Source of the DNA: Topomyia yanbarensis
Lineage: Eukaryota; Arthropoda; Insecta; Diptera; Culicidae
Assembly: GCF_030247195.1 (NCBI RefSeq)
Contig: NC_080672.1
Span: 63,208,549-63,272,548, forward strand
Direction: 5' to 3'
DNA: 64,000 nucleotides
In this document: piece after piece, positions 1 through 12,349 of the stretch
Layout: each line of letters starts with the position of its first letter
Numbering within the stretch: the stretch's first letter is position 1
Position numbers and translations under genes: made by a program
Notes under the pieces: generated by a model
Seen by the model: only the letters and a program-made list of their open reading frames with translations
Databases searched by the model: none
Told to the model about the DNA's origin: nothing

Positions 1-1837
1 TTTCACCGTCAGGGACAAGATCGAGTAGGTCGAGTGAAGCATCAGCGGTGGGTCGTCGAGTTTTCAACGAACCGGAAGCAGCGAACCAGAAGCTACGCTC
101 CATCCGGTATCGCCGAACCGTCCTCGCCAAGTACTGGTTGGCCCTTTGAGTAGGATTCATGGACTATGCGAGTAGATTGCAACAAAACTGGGAGCTAAAT
201 GACTCGCGCAACAGGCATCGGTATCGGGAGAACGTCCGACTAGGAATTCAGATGTCTCGCGAAAACAGGAACTAAATGGTTCACAGAAACGGGAGCCAAA
301 TGGCTAACGGAAGTTCATCACTGCGATTAGCCGGATATGTGTTCGGAGCTAAACCGCTCTAATGTATCATTTTGTCTTAAGACTGAATCAGCCTCCCCAC
401 GATATAACGCTTCGATGCAGTCTCGTGGAACAAAAGGAAGGAAGAAAAGTGAGGACTGTTAGTAGTGGTTAGGCACAAAAGTGAGTCCCACCTAGGGCCA
501 ATGCAGTTTTGAAGCTATTTAACCATACTATAAAACATACAGACATTTTCAGATATCGACGAACTGAATCTAGTGGTATATGACACTCGACACTCCGGGT
601 GTAGCTTAAAAAGTCGAGTTTCAGAGTGATTGCACAGTCTTCCTTATATGAAAAAGGCAAAAAATGAACTGATGATTGCTATACATTTCATAAATCCGTA
701 CGACTATCAAATGAATTTCTCTGATGTGGCTGCCTACTGCGCAACAAGATGGAGAAAAATGCGAAGATTTCGAAGATGTACACGGAACCTAGTCGAATTA
801 CTATCATGTACCAAACAAACAAATCTACAAGTATTCAAGCACAAGCAATAAACCAAAGCTGATGTTTCCATTAGAGTTCGAAAAAGTATAGTATGCACAG
901 GATGTACGTTCACCAGGCTACTGTATACGAAATACGCAATAGAAAAAAATATCAGAGAAAACCATATCTGAGATGAATAATTCCATTGACGCACACTTGA
1001 CCTTTGGATTCATTCCAGAATGTTTTCCAAAAGTCCATAAGTGAAATGTTGCAATCCTGTTTCTGTACATTGTTATCAAGCAGGTTCACCTTTGACCGAT
1101 TTTCATGCCTTGTGTGTACAGTCGGTCCATGTGCCGCCACAACGGAACGAAAACTATTCAAGCAACCAAAAGTTAATACCTTAATGTACTCTTAAATGTT
1201 TACATTAAGTTCTTAGAGAACTTTCAAGCTTTTATTGGGAATTTAGAAATTGCACTGTTCGGAAAATTATTTAAAACGAAAACTTTAGCATCCCTTTCCC
1301 ATGTGAACTTTTGATTGATTCAGTAATGTTTGCTTGAATTTTTCTAGTAAAACAAATAGCTCAACCCCGCTATACGAAATCACCCTGTGGAAACGTCCAC
1401 GAGAACAATCGAAAGAAAATGTAAAAAGAAAAAAAATATGTTTATTAAAATAAATATTTATTTTTCGTTTGCCCCCCCCTTCAGAAAAAAATTTGTACTT
1501 GGACATAATTTTTAAAAAAGATTTGTAATGGCCTAATTTGGGTAGTATCTATACTAAATCAACCAAAAACATTGGCGGTCGGGTTTACCCTACCATTTTT
1601 GAAAACAGCAAAAATGAACGTTTTCGTAAAACACTTGTATCTCAAAGTTTTCCCAAGATAGGAATAAAATACTATACATTGAAAGTTGTCCAGAAGTCTA
1701 ACCTTTAATTTGGTATATAAAACGACTTGATCCGATGTAAAATGAGCATTTTACAGCCAAAACCATTTACTAGGTCGGATTTGCCCCACCTTATCTTATG
1801 TATTTTATTATTCCAATTTTTCATGGTTTTATTCATA
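1..1837. other. Unassigned AT-rich noncoding sequence
   Basis: No open frame here resembles a protein I recognise. At about 190-355 a short motif recurs in degenerate form (GGGAGCTAAATG, AGGAACTAAATGG, GGGAGCCAAATGG, GGAGCTAAACCG), so this part may be a decayed tandem repeat. A short C-run lies near 1473-1480. The rest shows no repeat or gene signal. Confidence 0.5.
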
Positions 1838-2009
1838 TTATTTATTTCGATCATTTTATTAAATGGTTAGTTTTTCCCAGTTCACATATTTTATTCAGTT
1901 TCTTAATTTTATCAATTCGGTTTAGCCAGTCCTTTATGTTTTAATATCGTCTAATTTTAATTTGAGCTAATTTGATTTATTTATTTTATTAATTTGAGTT
2001 ATGTTAATC
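1838..2009 (+). repeat. 172-bp direct repeat, left copy
   Basis: This segment recurs in the same orientation at 4517-4688 with only a handful of differences, concentrated near its right end. Both copies run from TTATTTATTTCGATC to TGTTAATC and then diverge abruptly. The two copies bracket a 2.5 kb segment that ends in an A-run. They could be an unusually long target-site duplication, or two short LTR-like ends, though they lack TG...CA termini. Confidence 0.85.
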
Positions 2010-2769
2010 CCTCGGCATGATACTGTACCTTGATGCGGTCCGGGGGCTTTTCCACCAAAGCAGTATTACAGTGATTATATCACAGAAACTTGGGATACGA
2101 TTATTTTCTTTTTAGTTAAGCTACATTGTGATCAATTTTAGTACTTAACTTGGCGACCTTTATTATCCACTGCCATGGTCAAATAACATACAATGTGGGT
2201 CTTGGGCCCAATTCTCTCTGCAGGCGCTCTTCTTTTGTTGCTGTATTTTCAATTAGATTCATGCTAACATTAACTAACACAAATTGCTTATTCGCTCATG
2301 TACACTAACAGTCTCTCATTCCAAACGTACAAACGTGGCCTACGCGATAACACAAACCTGTTCACAAGTGCGAACGCCCGCGATCTCGCCAATATTCAAA
2401 CTCCCCGATTGATTAGGTGAACGTTGGAACCTAAGCTCGCGCAATCATAAATCGGTCACGTCTTAGGTCTCCGCCCTTGATCCTAGTAGCCCAAATTCAT
2501 GTCTTTAGTTGGACCAATAGAGGTAGAAACTAGACAAGACGTCCACGCGCGATCATTGAAGAATACGCGAACATGCGAATGGCCACACGCTTATAAAAAT
2601 AATGTGTCCACGCGAAGTTGCATACATACTGGCACACGATACAAAAACGTCCACATACAAACGCTCGAGTCCTTCGCGACGCACGACCACACCCACAATC
2701 TCGTAAAAAGTATAACACCCCGGTGACTGAGTGAATGGTTTGGCACTTATAAATTAACAATCCCAGTCT

Positions 2770-2816
<47 letters not shown>

Positions 2817-4516
2817 CTCCAAATGCCAGCGTTTGCGCGATCATGAATCGGTTTCGACCGGAATCCCCTATTCTCGCCCCTAGCGGCATAGGTCCAATGC
2901 CTTCAGGTGGATCAATCGAAGATATAGTGCTCATATCCACTAAACTACATAAAAATCGAATGTATACACACAAAGTCACATACATACGACAGATAAATAT
3001 AAAAATGGTTGAGCCCTTCGCGGCCATCCACGCAATCTATACTCGCGCTCTTCCAGGCATTATAACATCCCGGTAATAGTATGAACGACTTAGCACTTGT
3101 AATCACTCGGGCGCGGTCTCAAGCGTGAACCTACAGTCCCCCGCACTCGCGCATTCATGAATCGTACACGTCCGGGAGTCTCTATCCTCGATTCTAGAAG
3201 TCTAGGTCCATGCCTTAATTGAATGAATTAGCTCTACAGCTCCAGTAGGACAACTCTCGAAAAAAATCGGCATATTAGTAATACTCAATAACAATACTAA
3301 CTCTTCTCTTTATATTATTTTTATTTATTTTCGGTCTCATGCGTTATATTCTTGTGATGACCTTTTCGAGCTCATACATCCAAGAAAAGCAACATTGCTG
3401 CCAACAATGATTCTTCTCTGCCATCAGACGTCGCCAAGTTTTAGAACAATGGAGATGTATTCTCATACTCGATGAAATCAGATAAGTAGGAACGATCAAC
3501 AAACTGTAAGTAGTATATTACATATTTCTTGTTTTAACGTATAAAATATTATCCGTATTAAAATATTATTTACAGGCTCCACACATATCTCAACACACAC
3601 AAATACACAAATGCTTGACAGGTGACTGGGCCAAGTGCATTCACTCGTAGGATCTATCATTTCGATGATCGCCTCGATTCTGCGAAACCAGTGCACAAGT
3701 AAGCTGACATAAGCTAGTCTCATCTGGTGAATGCATGTAACCTGGAAACCCCAGACACGACAGGACGAGACGCGAACTTACATTACAATTTCAATCATCC
3801 ACACACACCTACGCTCGCAATTTCGCCAACATTAAAACACCCCCTTACTTAAGTGAACTTTTCAGCACCTATAACTTTATAATCGCGGACTCAAGCATTA
3901 ACCCATCACTCGCGCGATCATAGACCGGCTACATTCGGAATTCTCTACTCTCGATCAGCCTAGACTCATGCCTTCAGTTGGACCAATCAAGAATGATGCT
4001 CATATTCACTAGACAACACGTTCCTCTACCATAGACTAAAAATTAATTATCATATTCAGGGTCCGCGCGCGATAGTTCAAAAATACACGTGAATATGCAA
4101 ATGGCCACACGAATCTAATATCGAATTTATGCACGCAAAGTTAGAGACACGCTAGCATTCAAATGCTCGAGCCTTTAGCGATCACACTATTACACAATTA
4201 GTAAACGCCCACGCTAACCCAGACAGATATGCACTCCTGGACTCGAACGCTAAAAACCACATCTTCCACGCATACACCACTCAGGACTGAACATTAGATT
4301 CATACATACAAAGCAACAAGTAATAATTACAGGTATTCGTCTGGCTACCGGGGGAAGTACATCTCAAACGCAGAACTTATCATTTCAATGATGGCCTTGG
4401 ATCTGCGTTGCCTGTGTTCAAGGCACCATAGCTTTGTCCGTCAGGTCAAGGATGTATGAAACCCGCTAGCCACCACCCTCGGCCCTAGCTGCCCATAAAG
4501 GGATAAAAAAAAAAAG
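2010..4516 (+). mobile_element. Retroposon-like insertion built of degenerate tandem units
   Basis: The segment lies exactly between the 172-bp direct repeats and ends in GGGATAAAAAAAAAAAG, an A-rich tail that suggests retroposition in plus orientation. Inside are at least four diverged units starting near 2430, 2814, 3127 and 3895. They share blocks such as CGCGCGATCATGAATCGG, TCAGTTGGACCAATC and CTCGAGTCCTTCGCG. A second internal block (about 3570-3740 and 4330-4490) shares a stretch around TATCATTTCGATGAT. No reverse-transcriptase coding is visible. Related units recur at 58.0-60.6 kb. The element type is unknown to me. Confidence 0.5.
2771..2814 (+). repeat. (GA)22 microsatellite
   Basis: Forty-four bases of uninterrupted GA lie exactly at the junction between two of the degenerate tandem units. 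Confidence 0.95.
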
Positions 4517-4688
4517 TTATTTATTTCGATCATTTTATTAAATGGTTAGTTTTTCCCAGTTCACATATTTTATTCAGTTTCTTAATTTTATCAATTCGGT
4601 TTAGCCAGTCCTTTATGTTTTAATATCGTCTAATTTTAATTTGAGCCAATTTGATTTATTTTTTTCATTAATTTGATTTATGTTAATC
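4517..4688 (+). repeat. 172-bp direct repeat, right copy
   Basis: This copy is nearly identical to 1838-2009 and directly follows the A-run ending the 2.5 kb insertion. After TGTTAATC the sequence continues with AT-rich DNA unlike that after the left copy. Confidence 0.85.
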
Positions 4689-5084
4689 ATTCTATCCATT
4701 TTATGAATAACTTTTTTATTTTAAATTTTGTTTTGTTTTACTATTTTTCTTTAATTTATTCAGTTTATTCGAAGCGTTATTCATGCACATCTCACATCTA
4801 GTTGCTTGTAAATTTAGCGTGTGATCGGCAAGCTAATGAATAATACAACAGTGATATGTGTAAGAAATGTCTCATCTCACTGATATGTGGATTAAATCGG
4901 TTTTTTTTGTAAATCGACTTTAAATTTTTAGAATAGATTTTTTTTTCAGTGTAGTGAAAATCACTCCTACAACATCTTTTTGTTGGATTTGTCATTTTTA
5001 GACTATAGCCATTTGAAAAAAAAATGGCAAAAAAGATTGACCCTTATGAAAAGATAGTCTAGATCATTTTTGAGAAAAACAAAG
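4689..5084. other. AT-rich sequence without gene
   Basis: T/A homopolymer-rich DNA with no recognisable coding or repeat structure. It ends at the TSD of the first SINE. Confidence 0.5.
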
Positions 5085-5098
5085 TATGTACTAGTAAT

Positions 5099-5263
5099 TT
5101 TTTTTATTTCGATTATAGAGGTTTTAACCTTAAGGCAATTCGCCTCTTCGGGTTAGAAAAATCTCTTATGAAAATTTCTAACCCTATGTGCGGGGTCGGG
5201 GCTCAAACCCAGGTGCGCTGCGTACAAGGCAATCGATTTACCAACTACGCTACGCCTACCCCC
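5099..5263 (-). mobile_element. tRNA-derived SINE, copy 1
   Basis: Read on the minus strand, this 165-bp element starts GGGGGTAGGCGTAGCGTAGT. It carries a pol III A box (TAGCGTAGTTGG, 5241-5252) and a degenerate B box (GGGTTTGAGCC, 5200-5210), then a body ending in a short A-rich tail. It is flanked by a 14-bp TSD, TATGTACTAGTAAT (5085-5098) and TATGCACTAGTAAT (5264-5277), with one mismatch. Copy 2 at 9389-9555 is closely similar. It resembles tRNA-SINEs of Aedes; the family name is not assigned. Confidence 0.85.
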
Positions 5264-5277
5264 TATGCACTAGTAAT

Positions 5278-7559
5278 CTTTTGTGCCATAGTGGCGCTAA
5301 GGTGGTGTCTTTAATGTGGTTTTTGTTTGAGGCGAAACTGAGTCAGTTCCTAATTTCAACTCCTGTCTTGAACCTGAAACTCAGTTTCAGGTTCAACCGA
5401 AATCGCCATAAGAAATGCAGAAGTGGACTATACTGTCATTGTACAATATTTGATAACGTGGAGGTTAGACGGGCAAAAAGAAATTTCAGTATCGCAGTGG
5501 TCTTATTGTTTTGTTCGTAACTGTAAATATAACTATAAATCACAGAAAGCTACATATGTACTTGACAAAAGCAATACGAGAGCCCATTTATATTTTGATC
5601 AAACCGTCATGAAATACCAATAAAACCAGTTAGCATTTGATTTATAACATGAGATATGAACTGCAAAAACATAATTTTGTACCACGTCAGTGATTAATCG
5701 TGCAAGTGGTACTTTATCCATCCGGGTTCGCACTGTAAAAAAGTTCGGCGCCGTTGAGTAGATCTACCTGCAGATTACTGTACCGATCTGTTAGATTCTA
5801 GCCGATTGCTAGAGCAATTGATAAAACGATATCTCCGCCAAGCCCTAGCAGTATAATCTAGTGCGTGGTGTACGATTTGCATACATTTCAACCCCTAATC
5901 AACCGCATTGCATTACTGTCATTAGCCGTCCGACACACGACTAATAACTGTGTTCAAAACTTTGGAAATAATAACCAAGCCTACCCGACTGGACCCATAA
6001 ATCGTTATGAAGTCTCGCAGTAATGCCGACCATAGGTCAATCAGTCGAGTCCCCAGCTCTAATAGCTAAGTTTGGTCTATTACTCGGTAAGGTGTGGTAC
6101 CCTGGAAAACTCCACTCATATCGCACCGGCAGCGGACCTCATTCGTTACCAAACTGTCACAACAACTATCCGCAATTCCGTTAGTTACGCAGCGGACTCG
6201 GTCAAGAGTCAGTATCACCCTCAGCGGTTAGTTGGTCTGTGGCTCGGAGTCACGCAAGGAGACCACACTGTCGCCGTAATAATCAACGAGAGCGCCTTTT
6301 CAGCTGTCGATAATTATCAACATCGTAAACAAACGAGATGCTTGCAGCTACCAGGATCTAATTTAGTTCGGTTTGGCATAGACGGATTCGTGCGCCTCGG
6401 AAAGATAGTAGCTGTTCTTCAGCAGAAGCTGTGACCACTGACTGTGTGCAGCCACGACACGAGCTCAGCTTATGGGGAATGAAAACGACCACCCACCCTG
6501 TTTTGGAAGGTTGCTATCGATCCCGGAGAAATGCACCGCGTACCAAATTGGGAATCTAATGACCACAGACCGAGTCACCTAATTGACAGAATGCTCAGGT
6601 CGTTATAATGATAATAAACATTCGAGCTTCTGTGGCTGTTGGTCCTACTTGTGTAACGGTTCAAACGTCAAGGATTAAATCGACTTTCGGCATCATTAAA
6701 CGGAATAATGTTTCCAGGCCTAGCTCCACCTGCAATTGCTCCCATTAGGTTCCGCATAAATCTGCTGCGCGTCACTTTGATGAAAGCCATCCATTCATTA
6801 GTACTGTACTTACAAGTGTGCAATTAGCGTTTATTTATTACCTGCAAAGAGAAGAAAAATCACTATTAGTACGATGCTTTATCTTCATTCTAGGCTATTC
6901 TACGCGAGTTCTGTTAATACAATCGAGACCCATCGAGAGGGATACTAGAAGGTACGAGCCATGAGCCTTGAACGAACGAAGTTCGACGGTGTTACTGATG
7001 AGATTTATTTGCGCTGACAATTGAATGCCAAAACTGACACGACCTGTGTACTATTATGAGGCAGCAAGCATCGGGAGGACGTTTACACTGTAACTCATTT
7101 CGGTTTTGAGGTTATGATGGCTTTCAGTCGATTGAGCAAAGCCGCAACTTTACTAGCGAGTTGATCGAATCGGTTTTGCATGTAAATTCTAGATAAAAAT
7201 AAAGCTTCGAAATTAACATGAATGGAAAGTGCAATTTTCCACTTGGACAAATCGGATGGTGGTCGGTGGACACCACATGGAGTTGTACGGTCGATTGAAG
7301 GATTGAGTTACGGTTCGGGTATTACGTGCAGGAAGCTCAATTAGCATAAATTCTTCTTACTTACGGATGACTAGACTTAATCATGATACATCAATCGTGT
7401 AGACCACATTAAATATTTTACGTTCGCGACAATAAAGCATTCGAAATGAAGTGTTTTTGGGAAGGCAAAACTGTTCGCGTCCGAACTGTTACATTTTGAT
7501 ACATGGTGACTTCGGATAACTTATTCAGTATTTTCTAACGATTTTTCATAGTAGTGAAA
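5278..7559. other. Unassigned mostly noncoding region
   Basis: An open frame of 120 codons at 6072-6434 has a non-ATG first codon and resembles nothing I know, so I do not call it a gene. The region is moderately complex and lacks obvious repeats, and may include single-copy host DNA. At 6946-6998 there are short GA-rich and palindrome-like stretches without clear meaning. Confidence 0.4.
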
Positions 7560-7563
7560 TTAA

Positions 7564-8222
7564 GGGGTTGGGGGGGGGGGGGTTATAAAAAATCAGTTCT
7601 TTTGTCAATTTTTTTTTAGAAAGATGGGATAAGCGAATTGATCGAAACTTTTGTACATTATACTACATCATTTCAATGACATTCTGTCATTTTTTCATGC
7701 AAAAATATCAACTAGCGACTTGGTGATGAAGCTTTTTGTGGAACGTCTCTGGAATAACACGATTTGCGGTGTTAACTGCCATTCAAAAACTACTCGACCG
7801 ATTTATTTCAAACTTTGCATACACATTTTATGTAAAAAAAATCCTAACTCCTACGTTAAGTTTTTGAGATAATTTTTCAGTTAAGGGGAATTTTTACTAA
7901 TAAAATGGCTGAACCGCTGTTTTTCGCCATTTTTTAAGTAAAAAGCCACCTTAATTGAAAAATTATCCCAAAAACTCAACGCAGGGGTTAGGTATTTTTT
8001 AGTTTTTGAATAGCAAATAACACCGCAAATCGTGTTTTTCCAGAGACGTTCCACAAAAAGCTTCGTCACCGAGTCGCTAGTTGATATTTTTGCATGAAAA
8101 AATTACAGAATGTTATTGAAATGATGTAGTATAATGTACAAAAGTTCCGATCAGTTCGCTTTCTAAAAAAATTGACAAAACACTGTTTTTTTACGCTGTA
8201 ATCCTTAACCACCCCCGCCCCC
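7564..8222. mobile_element. TTAA-flanked foldback MITE
   Basis: The two halves of this 659-bp segment are inverted copies of each other with almost no spacer. For example GTACATTATACTACATCATT near 7653 reappears inverted near 8120-8140, and a second shared block is CATGCAAAAATATCAACTAG. The outer ends are G-rich on the left and C-rich on the right, each abutting TTAA (7560-7563 and 8223-8226). This fits a non-autonomous element with TTAA target duplication (piggyBac-like insertion is inference). The mirrored short open frames in the two arms are a by-product of the palindrome. No transposase is present. Confidence 0.8.
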
Positions 8223-8226
8223 TTAA

Positions 8227-8874
8227 AGGTGTTTTTACACTTCTTTTAATTTTGTCTAAAGCGCATGTCATCACTGGCGTTGACCCAGATAACAAGTAGA
8301 CAAAATGAAACATGTCGTGAATAGTCTCGAGCAGATAAACCATATTTCATGCTGCAAGCGTGTTACGTGTCTACGTGCCCGCGTGGGCTGTTGAAATCGA
8401 CGGCATGGTTACCGAAACCGCTCACTGGTTCCGAACCTAAAAGGACGGTCAAAAATATTTGCTGGCGTTAGATGGCATTTTTCAGCAAAGTTTCATGAAG
8501 CGTAATAACGCATCTGAATTAGTTTGCGCCGTTACTTTTCTGGTGTAAGGTGGTACTCCCATTTTTGTTTTTTTTTCTTTCGTCAAACTTTTTTTTTCTT
8601 CTGCAACCGTATTCAGTAGTTAATTTGGAATATCCTTGCTGAAGATACTATTTACCTATATATGCATTTTTGGAGGCGATATAGGGGTAGCTGAATATAT
8701 TTCCCAAGCACATCAATACTTCTGGATGTCTATTTTTGGTTAAAACTGAAAATTTCAGCGCCTAATTAAATACTCCTTTTCAAGTTGACTTTTCATTAAA
8801 ATTGTGAGACTTTGTGCACCAATAATAAATTTTTTGTAATGTGTTGTATAAGCAGATTTAAAATAGCGATCGGG
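8227..8874. other. Unassigned noncoding sequence
   Basis: AT-rich sequence with no gene or clear repeat recognised. Confidence 0.45.
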
Positions 8875-9158
8875 ACTTTTTGGTCACCTATCTTTTTTGT
8901 ATCTTAGTATTATAAATATTCGTTTATTTCCAAAACTGCTCATCCAAAGAAATTAGTGTGCTCAGTAAATTAATATATTTGACTAGTATCTCAAAATTAT
9001 CAGAGCCCAACTATGTGATATACAGTCATTGTATAGATAAAATGACAAAAAATGATTTTAATGTACATATTACTGTAGATATATATCCCCCAAACAATTC
9101 ATTAAGCTAATACTGAAGAATTCCACCAAGGTCCGTCCGAAAACCATGAAAATTGTGA
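8875..9158 (+). repeat. 284-bp dispersed repeat, copy 1
   Basis: This segment, from ACTTTTTGGTCACC to AAAATTGTGA, has a diverged direct copy at 19355-19641. Shared blocks include TAGTATTATAAATATTCGTT and TATGTGATA. Both boundaries are abrupt. No TIR, poly(A) tail or coding was seen, so the type is unknown. Confidence 0.85.
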
Positions 9159-9388
9159 CCGACCATCTTTGTTTGCGAAAAAACTTTACACGCTTCACCG
9201 GCATGGAAGACTAAACATTTTCTACATTCAAAGAGATCATTATGACTCAAGAACATTTTTTTACATGCAGCATTTTCCTAAAAAAAATTGTCTGATTTCC
9301 ATATTTTATACAGTTAAATAATCTGAGAAAGAGTCATAGCAAATGGAAAGTTCTGCACAAAAAATATATAAACTAAAGAAAATGTTGT

Positions 9389-9555
9389 TTTTTTTTGTTT
9401 CGATTATAGAGGTTTTAATCTTAAGGCCATTTGCCTCTTCGGGTTAGAAAAATCTCTTATGGAAAATGTGTAACCCTATGTGCGGGGTTGGGATTCGAAC
9501 CCAGCTGCGCTGCGTACAAGGCAATCGATTTACCAACTACGCTACGCCCACCCCC
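9389..9555 (-). mobile_element. tRNA-derived SINE, copy 2
   Basis: A 167-bp SINE on the minus strand, closely similar to 5099-5263. It has a full A box (TAGCGTAGTTGG, 9533-9544) and a consensus B box (GGTTCGAATCC, 9491-9501). The tail on the plus strand is a T-run at 9386-9397. It is flanked by a perfect 12-bp TSD, AGAAAATGTTGT (9377-9388 and 9556-9567). The intact promoter boxes and perfect TSD suggest a younger copy than the first. Confidence 0.9.
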
Positions 9556-9717
9556 AGAAAATGTTGTGACGATTTTCACAATGTCGAAAATTTATGTAAA
9601 AAAATTTAAGTACAAGATACCCCATTTTTTCAATACTTTATCTTTGTCATTGAAAACTTAAAAAGAAAAGAAACATTTTAAAAATATCTGCGAAATTAAG
9701 AAACTATCAATAAAACA

Positions 9718-9922
9718 GCTTGAACAGCTGTGGGTTATTGTTGATTTACCGCAAAATACACTCAGCATCGGCGTTATATACCTGCCACCAGACCGAAGAT
9801 TCGACGCGATGAGTATTAATGATCACTTAGAATCGTTGGGGTCAGTGTCATCCCGATTTGGCATCCATACCCCACCATTCTATTTGGCGACTATAACCTG
9901 TCAAACCTGCAATGGCGTTTTC

Positions 9923-9977
<55 letters not shown>

Positions 9978-12349
9978 CGTTCATTGACCCACTGCTCTCG
10001 CATATGCCGGCCGGCAGCTGCGCTCTTATCGACGGGTTCAACCTACAAGCATTCACCCAGATTAACACCATATTGAATCGGAACGAACGCCTTTTGGATC
10101 TTGTTCTTGCAAATGATACTGCTTTACCAGTCACTACCGTGTCCTCGCCCATCGAACCTTTAATTGATCTCGATGCCTTTAGTATGCCCACTCGAATTGT
10201 TTATGAAGAGCCCACTGTTACAAATTCTTTGGACTTTCGCCGAGCCGATTACGCCACATTGGATGCTATGTTATCTATCATCAATTGGCATTTCATTGAA
10301 TCGTCCACCTGCATTGATGAGGCAGTAGAACATTTCAGCGCCATTGTGGAGAATGCTGTCTTAAGTGTTGTTCCAGCTAAACCACCCCCGCAAAAACCAC
10401 CGTGGTCGAATCAACGATTACGTGCGCTCAAGCGAGCACGATCGGCTGCCCTTCGTTCATATTGCAGTTCTCGTTCGCCCTATTTTAAACAACAGTTGAA
10501 CATCACAAGCAACCGGTATCGTCACTACAACAACTACCTCTACAACCGACATGTGAAGCGCACAGAAGACAACCTTCGTCGTAACCCCAAACTTTTTTGG
10601 TCGTTCGTCAACTCAAAGCGAAAGGAAACTGGCCTGCCTCGCTCCATGTTTTTGGAAAATGCAACTGCCTGCAACGAAAGCGAGAAGTGCAATTTGTTCG
10701 CAGAACATTTTAAGCAGGTATTCCACTATAGTTCCGCCACCTCGATGCAGATAGAAGAAGCTTTTCAGGATGCCACGTGACGTGTTTGACTACAGTATTC
10801 GGTATATAACTGAAAGCATGGTAGTGACTGCCATGCAAAAATTGAAGTTAACCTTTGCTGCTGGCCCTGATGGTATACCGTCATCCGTGCTAAAGCGATA
10901 TGCACTCGCTCTCTGTAATCCGCTGGCTAGGCTGTTTAATCTCTCGGTTCGGCAATGTGAGTTCCCTGCACGCTGGATTTCCCACTTATTTCCAGTTCTA
11001 AAAAAGGTGACAAACACAATGTCTCTAACTATCGTGGAATTACTTCTTTGTGTGCCTGCTCAAAGTTATTCGAAATAATCGTGAATGACACTCTGTTCGC
11101 CAGCTGTAAAAGTTATATTGATAGTGAACAACATGGCTTTTACCCAAAGCGCTCCGTATCCACCAACCGTATGCAGATTACCTCGAACTGTTTATGGAAC
11201 ATGGATGCTGGGTGGCAAATAGATACGGCGTATAGGGATCTCAAAGCAGCATTCGATCGAGTGGATCATGGAATACTCCTAGGAAAATTGCAGCGACTCG
11301 GCGTCTCAGCGTTGGGTGTTGCGTGGTTCAGATCATATCTGACAAACCGTTCTGTACAGGTCCGAATCGGCTCGACAACTTCGGAATCGTTCACAAACCG
11401 GTTCGGAGTTCCACAAGGCAGCAACCTCGGTCCGCTACTGTTTTCAATTTTTATAAACGATGTCGCATCGCTACTACCATCGGACTGTCGTCTGTTTTAT
11501 GCAGACGATACGAAAATCTTTAAAATAATTAAATGCCTTCTCGACTGCCTGGAGTTACAAAGAGTGTTGCATCTGTTTGAGGAATGGTGCACAAAAAACT
11601 TTATGGGCTTAAGTATTGCAAAATGCAGCATAATTTCCTTCCATCGGAAAACTCTGCCCATTATTTATGATTACCAAATCTGTGGCTGCTCTCTTACTAG
11701 GACAGAATGTGTTAAGGATCTTGGCGTTTCTTTAGATCGTGAAATGACCTTCAGACTCCACTATGACGATATCCTGTCAAAAGCCAACCGACAATTGGGT
11801 TTCATCTTTAAAATTGCTCGGGAGTTTCGTGATCCGTTTTGTTTAAAATCATTGAACTGCTCGCTTGTACGCTCATTGCTGGAATCCAATGCCGTAATAT
11901 GGAGCCATTACCATACAAACTGGATCGCCAGGATTGAAGGAGTTCAACGAAAATTCGTAAAGTACGCTTTGCGGTTTCTGCCGTGGCGAGACCCAATTAA
12001 CTTGCCGCCATACGAGGAACGCTGCCGTCTGTTAGGCATCGAGCCGCTGGAGGTACGAAGGATCACCTCACAGGGATTATTCGCTGCAAAGCTACTCACA
12101 GGCGATATTGACAGCTCTGCTCTTCTTACTCATCTGAATTTGTACGCTCCTGAGAGACAACATCGTCGTCGTAACTTCTTGTTTCTGGAGTCACGAAATA
12201 CACAGTACGGAGTCGGACAGCACGATCCGTACTGTCGATTCGTTTGCTCGAGATTCAACGAACTTGCTGATTTCTTCGATTTTAATGTGTCGATTAATGT
12301 GTTTCGTCAACGAGTACTTGATAATTGTCGTGTTATTCGTAACGTTTAA
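9718..12349 (+). pseudogene. ORF2 remnant: partial endonuclease plus reverse transcriptase
   Basis: This would encode the enzyme nicking target DNA and reverse-transcribing element RNA. The first part preserves the C-terminal half of an endonuclease, including a GDYNLS block at 9886-9903, but in a different frame from the preceding residues. A (GA)24 tract then intervenes and the downstream reading returns to the first frame. Reverse-transcriptase blocks follow: AGPDGIPSSVLK (about 10860), then after a frameshift near 11000-11010 DLKAAFDRVDH (about 11240), VPQGSNLGPL (about 11410) and the catalytic FYADD box (about 11500). The thumb region and C-terminus run to a TAA at 12347-12349. At least three frame changes make this copy inactive. 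No RNase H domain is present. Confidence 0.85.
9925..9972 (+). repeat. (GA)24 microsatellite inside the endonuclease coding region
   Basis: Forty-eight bases of pure GA follow the endonuclease GDYNLS block and are translated as alternating Arg-Glu. Comparison of the flanking frames shows that the tract restores the downstream reading frame after an upstream shift. Confidence 0.95.

Noticed and set aside
2530..3027. 165-codon minus-strand frame with a Ser-Leu run
   Set aside because: Runs through the (GA)22 tract and noncoding tandem units; no family resemblance.
6072..6434. 120-codon plus-strand frame
   Set aside because: No ATG at its start, no recognisable domain, and length compatible with chance.
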